Assembly (NCBI RefSeq): GCF_027595985.1
Contig: NC_073303.1
Location: 94,744,591-94,808,590, forward strand
DNA from: Sorex araneus
Lineage: Eukaryota > Chordata > Mammalia > Eulipotyphla > Soricidae
Direction: 5' to 3'
Length of the DNA: 64,000 bases
The translations under genes were made by a program, and so were the position numbers. The notes beneath the pieces are model-generated. The model ran no database searches and was not told the DNA's origin. It saw nothing but the letters and a program-made list of their open reading frames with translations. The first letter of the stretch is position 1, and each line of letters starts with the position of its first letter. Positions 57,201-63,188 of this stretch are shown one piece after another.

Positions 57201-58366
57201 TCCCTCCAAACACTCTCACCTATAACCTCATTTATAGAATAATGATTATAACTCACTTGATTTTATTGTATATACTTTAATTTGTTCTTTGTGGGGGAAG
57301 GCAGTGATCCCAAGCAGTATGCAGTGTGACCAGAGAAAACTGGTAGTACTCAGCTGGGCTCTACAGTTCAATGCAAGGACTTAGGGACCACGTACAGCTG
57401 AGCTCCAACAGTGCTGTGGCTACAAGGATCACACTGGTGGTGTTGGGGGTCATGCAATGGAAAAGATTTAAGTCTTTGCATACGTGAGCTTACACAGTTG
57501 ATTTTAGAATTATTTCCCTAGCCCCTTTTAACTATTTCCTATCTCAATCCTTGTTTATTTTTTTCTGACCCACCCACATACTCTTGCAGTTAAGATCTTG
57601 AAACCAAGGGCTATTGACTTTTAGTTTTTAATCCATCACATCCTTATAGTACATACTTTATTAATATTCATTAAGTTGAATATATTAGTCCTATCATTTC
57701 TTAAAGTACTTCCTTTATAGCAAAGAGCTCTATGCCTGAATGTCAAAGAGGTTGCACTGGAGTGGAACAATGTGATTAGGGCCCTTGCCTTCCATGCAGC
57801 CAATCTGGGTTTGATCCCTGACATTTCATATGAACCCCCAAGGATGGAGTGATTCCTCAGCACAGAGCCAGGAGTAAACTCTAAGCACACTGGGTGTGGC
57901 CCAAAACACGAAAAAAGAAAACAAACACAAAAAGATGGTGCAGTCCCCTCCAAATGAAGGTCACCACTGGTATCCCCTATTGGCGAAAATGTTTTAACCT
58001 TACAGTGTACATTTTGGTGAGTTTGTATAGTTGGTTAAAGAAAGAACAAACTTTAGGGACTACAAATTTGAAAGAAACTCACATTTACCTGATAGGAATT
58101 TTTATGTCAGAGTTAGTGTTAAAGATGGGAGAGAAGGCAGTAGGAAATGGTAGTTAACTAAATACTAAGCTTAGATTGGGGGCAAATGTTGGCAGGAAAT
58201 ATTGTTATGGTAGAGGTTCCACTTTCCTAGTTATGATTATTCAAGCATTGTGTGTATGTGTGTGTGTGAACACACACAGCGATGCGAGTAGATACTGCTT
58301 TTCCTGTGTATATATGAATTATGCATATTTTTCTTCTTTTACAGATCTAGGTTTGCCAAAATTTGA
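30358..58366 (+). CDS. TMEM71: TMEM71, transmembrane protein 71 (complete spliced coding sequence, nine coding exons)
   Basis: A poorly characterised integral membrane protein. Joining 30393-30432, 32110-32176, 33808-34020, 39139-39311, 48265-48450, 51843-51918, 55027-55088, 55189-55249 and 58345-58366 gives 900 nt: 299 codons plus TGA, all junctions in phase at GT-AG sites. The start [13 protein letters not shown] and the block IDPLTGSH / [20 protein letters not shown] (about 53-81) identify it from memory of human TMEM71 (about 295 aa). There is no signal peptide. A Cys-containing conserved block (36-107) is followed by a basic patch (RKKKR), a low-complexity polar middle (165-226) and two hydrophobic segments (about 235-251 and 254-279). 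A short basic C-tail follows. Head to head with PHF20L1, as in human. Confidence 0.95.
31022..31259 (+). mobile_element. RTE-tailed tRNA SINE with inverted 5' half
   Basis: The left part (about 31022-31180) is the 5' half in minus orientation, from GTTACTGTTTTTGGCATATC to GGCAAATGCC. The right part (about 31183-31259) is the RTE-like 3' tail in plus orientation (CACAATGGAGACATTACTGG ...). A perfect 11-bp duplication TACAGTTTGGA lies at 31011-31021 and 31260-31270, which makes this a single insertion event. Confidence 0.9.
31399..31566 (+). mobile_element. Poly(A)-tailed tRNA SINE
   Basis: GGGCCAGAGACAGTGTACAG head, GGATTCAATCCC B box, GCACTGCCAGGAGAGATC body, and an A-rich tail with AAT interruptions. 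Confidence 0.82.
32110..32176 (+). CDS. TMEM71: TMEM71 coding exon 2
   Basis: Acceptor TTCACCAG before 32110; donor CCCAAG|GTATTC after 32176. It encodes residues 14-35 plus two bases of codon 36, beginning [11 protein letters not shown] and ending TYIFP. This is the least conserved part of the N-terminus, aligned to human mainly by REY and IFP. Confidence 0.88.
32177..33807 (+). other. TMEM71: TMEM71 intron after coding exon 2
   Basis: It contains a decayed minus-strand SINE at 32826-32953. No other repeat or gene is recognisable. Confidence 0.85.
32826..32953 (-). mobile_element. Old poly(A)-type tRNA SINE, partial
   Basis: GGTGCTCAGGGCTCTGCACT, ACTCAGGGGACTGACCACAT and ACCTCTTTAGCCC in minus-strand order. 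Confidence 0.65.
33808..34020 (+). CDS. TMEM71: TMEM71 coding exon 3 (most conserved block)
   Basis: Acceptor TCTCTCTTTAG before 33808; donor GTGAG|GTAAGA after 34020. Residues 36-107. Contains [37 protein letters not shown] and YKENLVR, nearly identical to human as recalled, with cysteines at about 39, 50, 51, 63 and 84. This is the diagnostic exon. Confidence 0.96.
34296..34459 (-). mobile_element. Poly(A)-type tRNA SINE
   Basis: GGTACACCTGGTGATGCTCA, GGAGGACCATATGTGGTGG and ATTATAGCTCCAGCC at the head end; moderately diverged. Confidence 0.8.
34879..35090 (+). mobile_element. Possible old tRNA SINE
   Basis: GGGAGGTAGTACAGCAGTTA and GGAGTTTGACTCTTGGCATC look like A- and B-box regions; downstream sequence does not match the abundant families. 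Confidence 0.45.
36330..36610 (-). mobile_element. MIR element, split by L1
   Basis: GGTTAAGTAATTTCCCCAAG on one side of the insertion, and GTTAAGTAGGGCCAGGATTC ... AGAACCCAAATTTTATCC on the other. Confidence 0.65.
36378..36530 (-). mobile_element. L1 3' UTR fragment (family C)
   Basis: TTATGGTATTGGTGTACAAT, GTTACTGCACTTCACCACCA: antisense of the 3' end at 44.8-44.95 kb, distinct from families A and B. Confidence 0.65.
37695..37885 (+). mobile_element. MIR element
   Basis: GTAGAGTCAGATGACCTGAG, TCACTGGCTACCTATAAGAT, CTCAGCAAATTATTTCAC: the MIR core order, diverged. Confidence 0.75.
37936..38897 (-). mobile_element. 5'-truncated L1 insertion (family A) with ORF2 end
   Basis: Minus-strand insertion with a T-rich left end (its poly(A)), family A 3' UTR and the last about 174 codons of ORF2. 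A 10-bp repeat TTCCTTTCTT at 37926-37935 and 38898-38907 is the likely target duplication. Confidence 0.88.
38389..38913 (-). pseudogene. L1 ORF2 C-terminal fragment, frame open
   Basis: Antisense fragment of the L1 endonuclease/reverse transcriptase: [17 protein letters not shown], then a Cys-Cys-His-Cys knuckle ([18 protein letters not shown]), [31 protein letters not shown] and [14 protein letters not shown] before the stop. The open frame and intact knuckle indicate a recent insertion; the catalytic domains are missing. Confidence 0.92.
39139..39311 (+). CDS. TMEM71: TMEM71 coding exon 4
   Basis: Acceptor CCCCTTTCAG before 39139; donor AAAGTG|GTTAGT after 39311. Residues 107-165, beginning [19 protein letters not shown] and including SKSWLHGS and [11 protein letters not shown]. 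Matches human in [13 protein letters not shown] and RRLDT. Confidence 0.93.
39642..39878 (+). mobile_element. RTE-tailed tRNA SINE, full length
   Basis: GGCTGGAGTGATAGCACAAT head, ATTTGATATGCCAAAAACAG body, GAGACGTTACTGGTGCTCGC tail. A 9-bp duplication AATGATATA lies at 39633-39641 and 39879-39887. Confidence 0.92.
39883..39935. repeat. AT-rich (TATATTA)n tract
   Basis: Irregular TATATTA-type repeats between two RTE-tailed SINEs. Confidence 0.85.
39978..40218 (-). mobile_element. RTE-tailed tRNA SINE, full length
   Basis: (CACTGT)n tail, CATCCCGTTGC, GGGCACCAGTAACGTCTCTC, GGCATATCCAATACGCACGG, and head end CGCTGTGCTATAAT. Close to the family consensus. Confidence 0.93.
40893..40984 (-). mobile_element. 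tRNA-SINE relic
   Basis: GGAGATCAAACCTGGGCATT and GGAGCTATGTCCCCAATCCC, in minus orientation. Confidence 0.5.
41730..41870 (-). mobile_element. MIR element
   Basis: GGGTTAAGTGACTTATCTATG, GCAGAATTGGAATTCAACC and GTCTGTTTAGTCTGGAGAGC: antisense MIR core. Confidence 0.7.
42990..43152 (+). mobile_element. Poly(A)-tailed tRNA SINE, young
   Basis: GGCTGGAGGAATAGCACAGC to a run of 15 A. A 10-bp target duplication AAGAATTAGG lies at 42980-42989 and 43153-43162. A short internal deletion follows GGTCCCCTG. Confidence 0.94.
43265..43444 (+). mobile_element. Poly(A)-tailed tRNA SINE
   Basis: GGGGCTGGAGCGATAGTACA head to GGTGTGACCCAAAAAGCAAA; near consensus. Confidence 0.92.
43731..43889 (-). mobile_element. 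Old poly(A)-type tRNA SINE
   Basis: GGGCCATATCCAGCTCAGGG, CTCTGTGCTCAAGGATGACT, and head end CTATCATTCTGGCCCC. Confidence 0.72.
43893..44135 (-). mobile_element. Old L1M-type 3' UTR fragment
   Basis: TTGAGGTATAAAGTTGATAT ... GCAACTATGACCAC ... AACATTTTCATCAACTCCAA: the antisense order of old mammalian-wide L1 3' ends. Confidence 0.65.
44533..44692 (+). mobile_element. Old poly(A)-type tRNA SINE
   Basis: GGAAGCTGGAGGAATAAATA head, CCAGGTTCAATCTCC B box, GCATGCCAGGAGTGAATAC body. Confidence 0.72.
44740..44955 (+). mobile_element. L1 3' UTR fragment (family C)
   Basis: GTAGTAACTTTGCACATCAA, TACCATAAACCTTAATGCTA and an AATAAATAAAT end: inverse of 36378-36530. Confidence 0.6.
45116..45294 (+). 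mobile_element. Poly(A)-tailed tRNA SINE, closest to consensus
   Basis: GGGGGCCGGAGCGATAGCAC head, CCCAGGTTCGATCCCCGGC, GCACCGCCAGGAGTAATTAC, GGGTGTGACCCAAAAAGC and about 16 A. A 14-bp duplication AAAAGATCAAGAAA lies at 45102-45115 and 45295-45308 (the right copy merges with the tail). Confidence 0.95.
47700..48022 (-). mobile_element. Old SINE-like repeat
   Basis: Only the right end is convincing: CTCATGTGCAAGGCAGGGAC, TTGCTGCTAAGCCAACCTAG resembles a minus-strand tRNA head. The left part is unidentified. Confidence 0.35.
48265..48450 (+). CDS. TMEM71: TMEM71 coding exon 5
   Basis: Acceptor TTGTTTTCCAG before 48265; donor CATTCAG|GTGAGA after 48450. Residues 165-227, a Ser/Glu/Gln-rich polar stretch including [16 protein letters not shown] and ending FQGNLSDHS. 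It diverges much more from human than exon 3 does, as expected for a linker; SDHS and the LQSQ motif anchor the alignment. Confidence 0.92.
48896..49066 (+). mobile_element. Poly(A)-type tRNA SINE, diverged
   Basis: GGGGGCTGGATAGAAGGTAT head, GCCTTACATGTGGCCAACC, GCAAAGCCAGGAATAACTCC, CTGGGTGTGCCCC. Confidence 0.8.
49180..49355 (+). mobile_element. MIR element
   Basis: AACCTGAGCTCTCCAATTGC, TTATCATCTGAAAATGGAAA and AAAGTACTTTACATACTGTG follow MIR order. Confidence 0.65.
49645..49795 (+). mobile_element. Poly(A)-type tRNA SINE
   Basis: GGGGCTGGAGAGATAGTACA head, AGGTTCAATCTCCAG B box; 3' end degraded. Confidence 0.82.
50835..51079 (-). mobile_element. RTE-tailed tRNA SINE, full length
   Basis: CACTGTAGCACTGTCATCCC tail, GGCATATCGAATATGCAAGG body, and head end GTGCTATTGCTTCAGTCC. 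Confidence 0.9.
51210..51243 (+). repeat. (CT)17 microsatellite
   Basis: Uninterrupted CT dinucleotides in an intron. Confidence 0.95.
51300..51530 (+). mobile_element. MIR element
   Basis: CTGCAACCTTAGGCAAATAT, TGTGTTGATTAAATGAACTG and TGTGAATTATAAGGTACTCC fit the MIR core and 3' order. Confidence 0.65.
51843..51918 (+). CDS. TMEM71: TMEM71 coding exon 6 (first hydrophobic segment)
   Basis: Acceptor TTTTATTCTATTAG before 51843; donor TGCAAG|GTAACA after 51918. Residues 227-252: [20 protein letters not shown], then ISTCAR. The run from about 235 to 251 is a likely membrane helix. Confidence 0.92.
52395..53215 (+). mobile_element. L2 3' end, split by a SINE
   Basis: Left: CTCCAGTGACTTCCTGTTAT. 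Right: AAATATGTCATCAGCAGAAA, GGAGCAGAGGCATTATGTCT, CAACGTATTTGTTGAATTAG, the typical L2 end. Interrupted by the SINE at about 52640-52835. Confidence 0.65.
52640..52835 (-). mobile_element. Poly(A)-type tRNA SINE inside L2
   Basis: CTGGCTCTGTGCTCAGAAAT, GAACCATATGAGATGCCAGG and GCATGCAAGGCAAGCACCC. A G-rich run occupies the tail end. Confidence 0.72.
53650..53822 (-). mobile_element. Poly(A)-type tRNA SINE
   Basis: GGACCACACCCCGTGGTGCT, TTGGCTCTGTGCTCAGGGAT, GGAGGACCATATGCAGCACC. Confidence 0.8.
54043..54271 (-). mobile_element. RTE-tailed tRNA SINE, lacking the 5' end of the head
   Basis: AGCACTGTAGCAATGTCATC tail, GAGCACCAGTAACATCTCC, CCACGGGTAGCTTGCCAGGC. It stops at CTCCCTACATAGGCC without the terminal CTCCAGCCCC. 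Confidence 0.9.
54500..54955 (-). mobile_element. Old L1 3' end (mammalian-wide type)
   Basis: Antisense motifs in old-L1 order: CTTAGTATAATGTTTCCAAG, GTTCATCCATAGTGCAGCGT, GTAATATGCCACTGATAAA. Confidence 0.7.
55027..55088 (+). CDS. TMEM71: TMEM71 coding exon 7 (second hydrophobic segment)
   Basis: Acceptor TGTCGTTTCAG before 55027; donor TTTTTT|GTAAGT after 55088. Residues 252-273, [20 protein letters not shown] after the split Arg. A second membrane helix begins here and runs into the next exon. Confidence 0.92.
55089..55188 (+). other. TMEM71: TMEM71 short intron (100 bp)
   Basis: A minimal intron, GTAAGT to CTATCCAAG, AT-rich. Confidence 0.88.
55189..55249 (+). CDS. TMEM71: TMEM71 coding exon 8
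   Basis: Acceptor TCCTATCCAAG before 55189; donor TTCA|GTAAGT after 55249. Residues 273-293: [20 protein letters not shown] plus part of Gln. The SYFK motif matches human. Reading through the donor gives Gln then TAA at 55251, so intron retention would end the protein at once. Confidence 0.88.
56019..56043 (+). repeat. (GT)n microsatellite
   Basis: GT repeats with one TA interruption. Confidence 0.9.
56583..56730 (+). mobile_element. Poly(A)-type tRNA SINE, 5' truncated
   Basis: Starts within the head (GTCTTGCAAAAAGCTAACCC); B box AGGTTCAACCC, then CACCATATGGTCTCTGGAGC, A-rich end. Confidence 0.75.
57755..57932 (+). mobile_element. Poly(A)-tailed tRNA SINE, diverged
   Basis: CACTGGAGTGGAACAATGTG head, GGGTTTGATCCCTGAC B box, AGCACAGAGCCAGGAGTAAA, CTGGGTGTGGCCC, A-rich tail. 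Confidence 0.82.
58345..58366 (+). CDS. TMEM71: TMEM71 last coding exon and stop
   Basis: Acceptor TTCTTCTTTTACAG before 58345. It completes Gln293 and encodes SRFAKI then TGA (58364-58366). The RFxKI ending agrees with human TMEM71 as recalled, which supports this exon over the TAA at 55251. Confidence 0.88.
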
Positions 58367-58648
58367 CAACCATTTAGGAATGTCTCTGATGAATGTCTCC
58401 AATCTCAATATCTAAAAATTGCGAATTACAGTCTGCTTGGAATCAACTACTTCCTTGGATGTGAGAAAGAAAAGGGATAATTGAGAAAAAAAGGAAGCAT
58501 TATAATTAGATTATGTGACTTTTTAAAAATCTTAGTTTTTCTCTTCAAAATTGTAATATGTTTATGGAAATAATATTAACATGTCTCTTATTTGCAAACA
58601 CTGGCAGAGGGAAAAATAATTAGGGACCATGATATAGAAAAAAATTGG

Positions 58649-58654
58649 AATAAA
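58649..58654 (+). promoter_or_regulatory. TMEM71: Candidate TMEM71 polyadenylation signal AATAAA
   Basis: First canonical hexamer after the stop (about 280 bp on). A second at 59131-59136 is equally possible. Confidence 0.35.
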
Positions 58655-58989
58655 TGTTCCTCTGTAATTGCCTAAGGAAATGCTTCTTAAATATTAATTT
58701 TCATTGGAGATTCCATGTAGACCTTAAAAAATTGCAAATTCCTAAGACTTCCTGTGGAAACTGTCTCTTGCTGAATTGAAAGGCTTTAGTTGAACTGTGG
58801 AAGAAAATTTACAATAATCAACATTCACTTAAAAGTAGATAAATGCAGCTTGTACATAGAATAGAATGTAGGAAAAAGTTGCCAGAAATCCTTAAGGAAG
58901 TTGCTTAATGACAGATGGATAAAGGCCAGTGAAAAATGGGCCAGAAAGAACCATTTTTTATATGGAACATTGTTCTTTTTATAGTGACA

Positions 58990-59052
58990 GAACCTCAGTC
59001 AGCTGCCTGCAAGATAAGCACCTTACCCGCTGTACTGTCTCTCAGGCCTCAA
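58990..59052 (-). mobile_element. tRNA-SINE head fragment
   Basis: GCAAGATAAGCACCTTACCC and CTGTACTGTCTCTCAGGCC only. Confidence 0.55.
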
Positions 59053-59569
59053 TATTTTGAAGCATTTTAAAAAATTGAGCTTTCAAACCTTTTGGGACTC
59101 ATAATTATTTCTCACTCAAAATGCAATTAAAATAAAGTCATAACCAAAAGAAAAATAAAACGGCCGTAAGTTCAAAGTAAAGGTAGAAGACTAGGGAGCT
59201 TTGAGGCACATTAAAAGATGCTGCAATGGTATAATCAAACAAGATGCAAAAGGCACGTCTCTAACTTTGTATATGGTCTAAAAGACCTTTTTGTAGTGTA
59301 AATGTAGCCGGCAATTCAAATGTTTTCTGTATGATATTCATTGACTAGAAAGATGCATTGAAAATGTTTTCTACTTTAAACAATAACGTCAAAACCTGAT
59401 TGTTAACATCATTTGTATTGAGTTCATTTTGTATTGAAAAGTATTATACTAATGTGATATTACAATGTACAATAAGAAATGTATATATATTAGGTTCTTA
59501 TCTCTTGTTCTAGCATAAAGATTATAAAACAAGTGAAAGTTTTTAAGTGGAGATAGTTATATATTTTGT

Positions 59570-59710
59570 AGTGGAGAACCATACCCAACAGTGCTCCGGG
59601 CTTAGTCCTGGCTCTGTGCTCAGGAATCATTGCTGATGGTGTGACCCTGCTCAGAGGACCATATGCAGTGCCACAGATGGAACCTAAAGGTGCCTTTTGT
59701 AAGGTTAGCC
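59570..59710 (-). mobile_element. Old poly(A)-type tRNA SINE, partial
   Basis: GTGCTCCGGGCTTAGTCCTG, TCTGTGCTCAGGAATCATTG, GAGGACCATATGCAGTGCC. Confidence 0.72.
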
Positions 59711-60239
59711 ACTAAGATAACTTTAGAAAGCATCTAGGAGTAGGGGCCGGTTGGCAGGAGAGCAGCCATTTGATTAGAGACTTAAAACTGGAGTTCAATT
59801 TCACATCCTCCCTCTAGCTCTGGCTAAGTCAATTGTTAATGGTCAGTGATTTTTTTGGTCAATTTTGCCATTATAACGGTTCTTTCATAAATAGTTAAAG
59901 GGTGGGACATAGGACACTCCTTGGGAATGTGGATGGGATTGGTGGCGCCTACTGAGGCTGCAAAAGCCCTTTCCCATCCCCACGTACCACACAGTATACA
60001 ACTCCTTTTGATGCCCCTGTATCTTTTATTACATCCTTCAATAATAAACTTATGAACAAAAATCAACTGTTTCTTGTCTTCTGTGCACTCTCTAGCAAAT
60101 TGATAGAACTGAAGGAAGAGTCATGGGGACCTCTAATCTGTAATCAACTCTGACAGTTGTGGGTGATGGGTAATTTTCAAACATGGAATAGATAACCACT
60201 TAAGGGTAACCTGGGACATAGAATCTCTCCATTTATTTG

Positions 60240-60590
60240 GTTTTTCTTAGATAATTGCTCATCAGAGTTTGTAGCTATCTTCTCATGGTTCCTGAACATA
60301 GTTTTAAAGATTATACCTACATATTTTATTTCTTTTAGAGCTAATGCAAATAGTGTTATGCTTTAAATTTCATTTGTTCATTGTTGGGATGTAGAAAAAC
60401 AATTGACTTTTATGTATTAACCTATAGCTTACAACCTTGTCATAATTGCTTATTAGTTACAGATGATATTTTGGTTTTTTTTCTTCACATTTTCTACACA
60501 AACAACTAGATAACTTGGGAACAAAGGTTCTTATATAGCTTTCTTCCAAAACCATGATGTTATTTTAGATGATTTTCTATTTGTTAAAGA
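60240..60590 (-). mobile_element. Old L1 ORF2 fragment
   Basis: Antisense ORF2 order: AACAATTGACTTTTATGTAT, CTATAGCTTACAACCTTGTC, GATGATATTTTGG. Confidence 0.65.
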
Positions 60591-61094
60591 AGTGTATTTC
60601 AAAAAAAATAATTGCTCAATGCAGAGCTTCTTTGCACTTCACCAAGATGCTCAAAAAATTAGGAAAGTAAATCATAGAGTAGAGAAATTTGCTTAAGGAA
60701 GAATTTTTTTAATTCAATCAACAATTTACTTTTTTGAAAACATAATACTTGATGACTGTGTATGAGGAATTTTAAGATTTGATACCTGTCCTCAAGCAAT
60801 ACTTCCTAGTAGGTGAAGAAAGGCATTACATGAAATCAGAGGATGAGTATCATATGGTCAATATGGATAAAAAGATAGAGCTAGTTTATAGAGAAAAGGG
60901 GATCCCCTAATGTAAGCCAGTGATTAAAATGGCATTGATTTCTCATTCATTACTTACCTAAAATGTGATTCAATACATAATAGAGATTCTATATTTGCTG
61001 AGTGAACCAGTTTCAATTTTTAATTATGCTATACCTAGAAACTAGAACACTATCTAACCAGCTTTAGGACATCTGCCTGTAGATGTTCCTATAC

Positions 61095-61215
61095 CCATTT
61101 TGATAGAGCATCTACCAAGTGACAGATGCCTGATCTATTCTGTATATTATATATTTTTTTCTCTTCAAGTGGGAAAATTGGGTTACAAGAATGTAAATGT
61201 TTATACTTTAGAGGT
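61095..61215 (-). mobile_element. MIR fragment
   Basis: GCATCTACCAAGTGACAGAT and GTGGGAAAATTGGGTTACAA follow antisense MIR order. Confidence 0.5.
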
Positions 61216-61510
61216 AAGATGTCAGTGCGTAGCACGGGTGGGGGCGGCCCAGGACTAGGTGGAGGGGGTGGGGGGAGAGGCCAGCGCCCATGCCCGTGCC
61301 CGCCTTTTGCGCTTGCCTTCCGACCTGGGAAGTGCAGAGCATCTTCGGGCTTGACCCTGTAGAAACGGTGCTTTAGAGCCTTGACCTTACTGGAGACGTG
61401 GCCAAAGATTGCTCCACGTGGAGGACAGCAGGGCTAGATGTGACCAGACTGAAGCATGCACGCCTATTTTCTGGCAGTTTCGGGCAGTATATAGAGATAA
61501 CGGGAATGCA
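61216..61510. other. Unidentified GC-rich, CpG-containing block
   Basis: An abrupt change from AT-rich flank to GC-rich sequence with several CpGs (GTGCGTAGCACGGGTGGGGG, GCCCGCCTTTTGCGC), ending before the TTTA repeat. A 78-codon Gly-rich open frame here has no family I recognise. It could be a processed-RNA insertion or a repeat I do not know. Confidence 0.5.
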
Positions 61511-61522
61511 GGGTATACTTTG

Positions 61523-61523
61523 C

Positions 61524-61570
<47 letters not shown>

Positions 61571-61575
61571 TTTTT
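61523..61575 (+). repeat. (TTTA)n microsatellite
   Basis: About 13 tandem TTTA units. Confidence 0.95.
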
Positions 61576-61608
61576 CGGTCCCACCTGGAAGTTTCTTTTT
61601 TTTTTTTA

Positions 61609-61697
61609 CAGTAACAAGTCTCACAATGGAGACGTTACTGGTGCCCACTCAAGCAAATCAATGAACAACGGGATGACCGTTCTATAGTGCAATGCTA
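61609..61697 (+). mobile_element. RTE-tailed SINE 3' end (within the transduced segment)
   Basis: CAGTAACAAGTCTCACAATG, GAGACGTTACTGGTGCCCAC, GAACAACGGGATGACC. 5' truncated, with no target duplication of its own visible. Confidence 0.88.
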
Positions 61698-62329
61698 TGC
61701 CCAGTTAACTATTATTAGGAAGAGATGTGAAATATTAAATATATATTTTTCTTTTAAATAAAGAGACTGATCTTGCTTGAGGACTTTTAAAAGGAATAAT
61801 GTAGAACAGAGGCATTTTTTTTGCCAAAATTAATCTGATATTTTATACTCATACTGACATAAATTTTTTTAATTCTTTTATTAATTCACCATGTGGAAAG
61901 TTACAAAGCGTTCAGGTTAAAGTCTCAGTTATACAATGCTCAAACACCCATCCCTTCACCAGTGCATATACTCCACCACTAAGAATCATGATATACCTCC
62001 CCCTCCCCCCCACCTCCCCAGCCCCCCACCCCGCATGTGTAACTGGTAAATTTCACTTTACTTTCACTTTACTTTGATTACATTCAATATTTAAACAAAA
62101 AAAAATCACTATTATTGATTTGGAGTTTCTCCCCCCTAAAGTCGATCTGCTGAAAAGAAAGCATTAGGTAATTTGTTTTCCATTGCTGAGAATGAAGAGA
62201 TATGAGGTCAGGAGGCAGCACTAGCAGCAGCATAGTTTTGGATTTCTGTATTTTAATATTTTAGTAACTAAGTCCAGAGAAATGTCTGCCAGGAATCGCA
62301 ACATTGTAAGCTTGTACCTCTCAGCTACT

Positions 62330-62532
62330 TTATATTCCACATATGAGTGCGATCTTTCTATGTCTGTCTCTTTCTTTCTGACTCATTTCACTCAGCATGA
62401 TACTTTCCATGTTGATCCACTTATATGCAAATTTCATGACTTCATGTTTTCTGACAGCTACGTAGTATTCCATTGTGTAAATATACCAGAGTTTCTTTAG
62501 CCAATCATCTGTTTTCGGGCACTCTGTTTTTT
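62330..62532 (-). pseudogene. L1 ORF2 C-terminal fragment
   Basis: About the last 67 codons in an open frame: [45 protein letters not shown], stop. It is the same end as at 38389 but attached to a family B 3' UTR. Confidence 0.9.
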
Positions 62533-62609
62533 CCACCTGGAAGTTTCTTACAGTACGTACTAAACAGTTACCTGTAACCTCTTTTGAGGTAAATGATTTT
62601 TTTTTCTTT

Positions 62610-62698
62610 TTCTCCTTCTTGGCTAGAGATTGAAGCCAGGGCTTCGCACATGCAAGGCAGGTGCTCTGCCACTGAGCGATTACCTCCCTGGCCTAGGT
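62610..62698 (-). mobile_element. tRNA-like SINE fragment
   Basis: GATTGAAGCCAGGGCTTCGC, GCAAGGCAGGTGCTCTGCC, ACTGAGCGATTACC: a minus-strand tRNA-like head that differs from the two abundant families. Confidence 0.6.
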
Positions 62699-62955
62699 TG
62701 ATGGGTTTGCAAGTTAGATGATTTAGTGCTCAGATTGCCACCTATAAAAAGTCTTGTTCTCATTTTATATGGCTTCTGTTGTGGAACAAAATTCTTTAGA
62801 GAACTGCTTCTATGGTAGCACTATTTTATTCCATCTTCCAATAGTTGGGTGTGAAAAATCCTGGGTTCCAGAGTGCATTTTACAACCGAAAGCAAATGAT
62901 TAAATATACTGCCTCCTGCAGGAGGGCCTAGCCACTGTGACCTCAGGGTTACTTT

Positions 62956-63173
62956 TTTTTTTTAATTAATTTATTTTTTAATAAGTGAATCACCGTGAGG
63001 GTACAGTTACAGATTTATACATTTTTGTGCTCATGTTTCCCTAATGCAAAGTTCGAGAGCCCATCCTTTCACCAGTGCCCATTTTCTACCACAAATAAAC
63101 CCAGCATCCCTCCCACCTGCCTCCTCAATCCCATCTCCCCACCTCCCACACCCTGCCACTGTGGCAGGGTATT
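62956..63173 (-). mobile_element. L1 3' UTR insertion (family A)
   Basis: T-rich left end, CACCGTGAGGGTACAGTTAC, CACCAGTGCCCATTTTCTAC, CCCAGCATCCCTCCCACC. Flanked by CCTCAGGGTTACTTT (62941-62955) and CCTCAGGGATACTTT (63174-63188), a 14-of-15 target duplication. Confidence 0.87.
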
Positions 63174-63188
63174 CCTCAGGGATACTTT

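Larger units (their letters stand above)
55250..58344 (+). other. TMEM71: TMEM71 last intron
   Basis: SINEs at 56583 and 57755; TG microsatellites at 56019 and 58252. About 55.26-56.0 kb and 56.75-57.75 kb show nothing convincing. Confidence 0.82.
58367..61094 (+). other. TMEM71: TMEM71 3' UTR and downstream flank
   Basis: Non-repetitive AT-rich sequence follows the stop. AATAAA occurs at 58649-58654 and 59131-59136; the actual cleavage site is unknown. SINE relics lie at 58990 and 59570, and an antisense L1 fragment at 60240. Nothing else is recognisable. Confidence 0.6.
61598..62532 (-). mobile_element. 5'-truncated L1 (family B) with apparent 3' transduction
   Basis: Minus-strand insertion flanked by a 17-bp perfect duplication CCACCTGGAAGTTTCTT (61581-61597 and 62533-62549). 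In sense order it has the ORF2 end (62532 to about 62330), the family B 3' UTR to about 61866 with AATAAA, and about 255 bp of non-L1 sequence including a SINE tail. A poly(A) follows, seen as a T run at 61598-61607, next to the target duplication. Confidence 0.82.

Noticed and set aside
61170..61213. Short exon-like interval with good acceptor (CTCTTCAAG) and donor (GAG|GTAAGAT)
   Set aside because: The sequence fits an antisense MIR, where such motifs are common, and it matches no part of TMEM71 or its neighbours.
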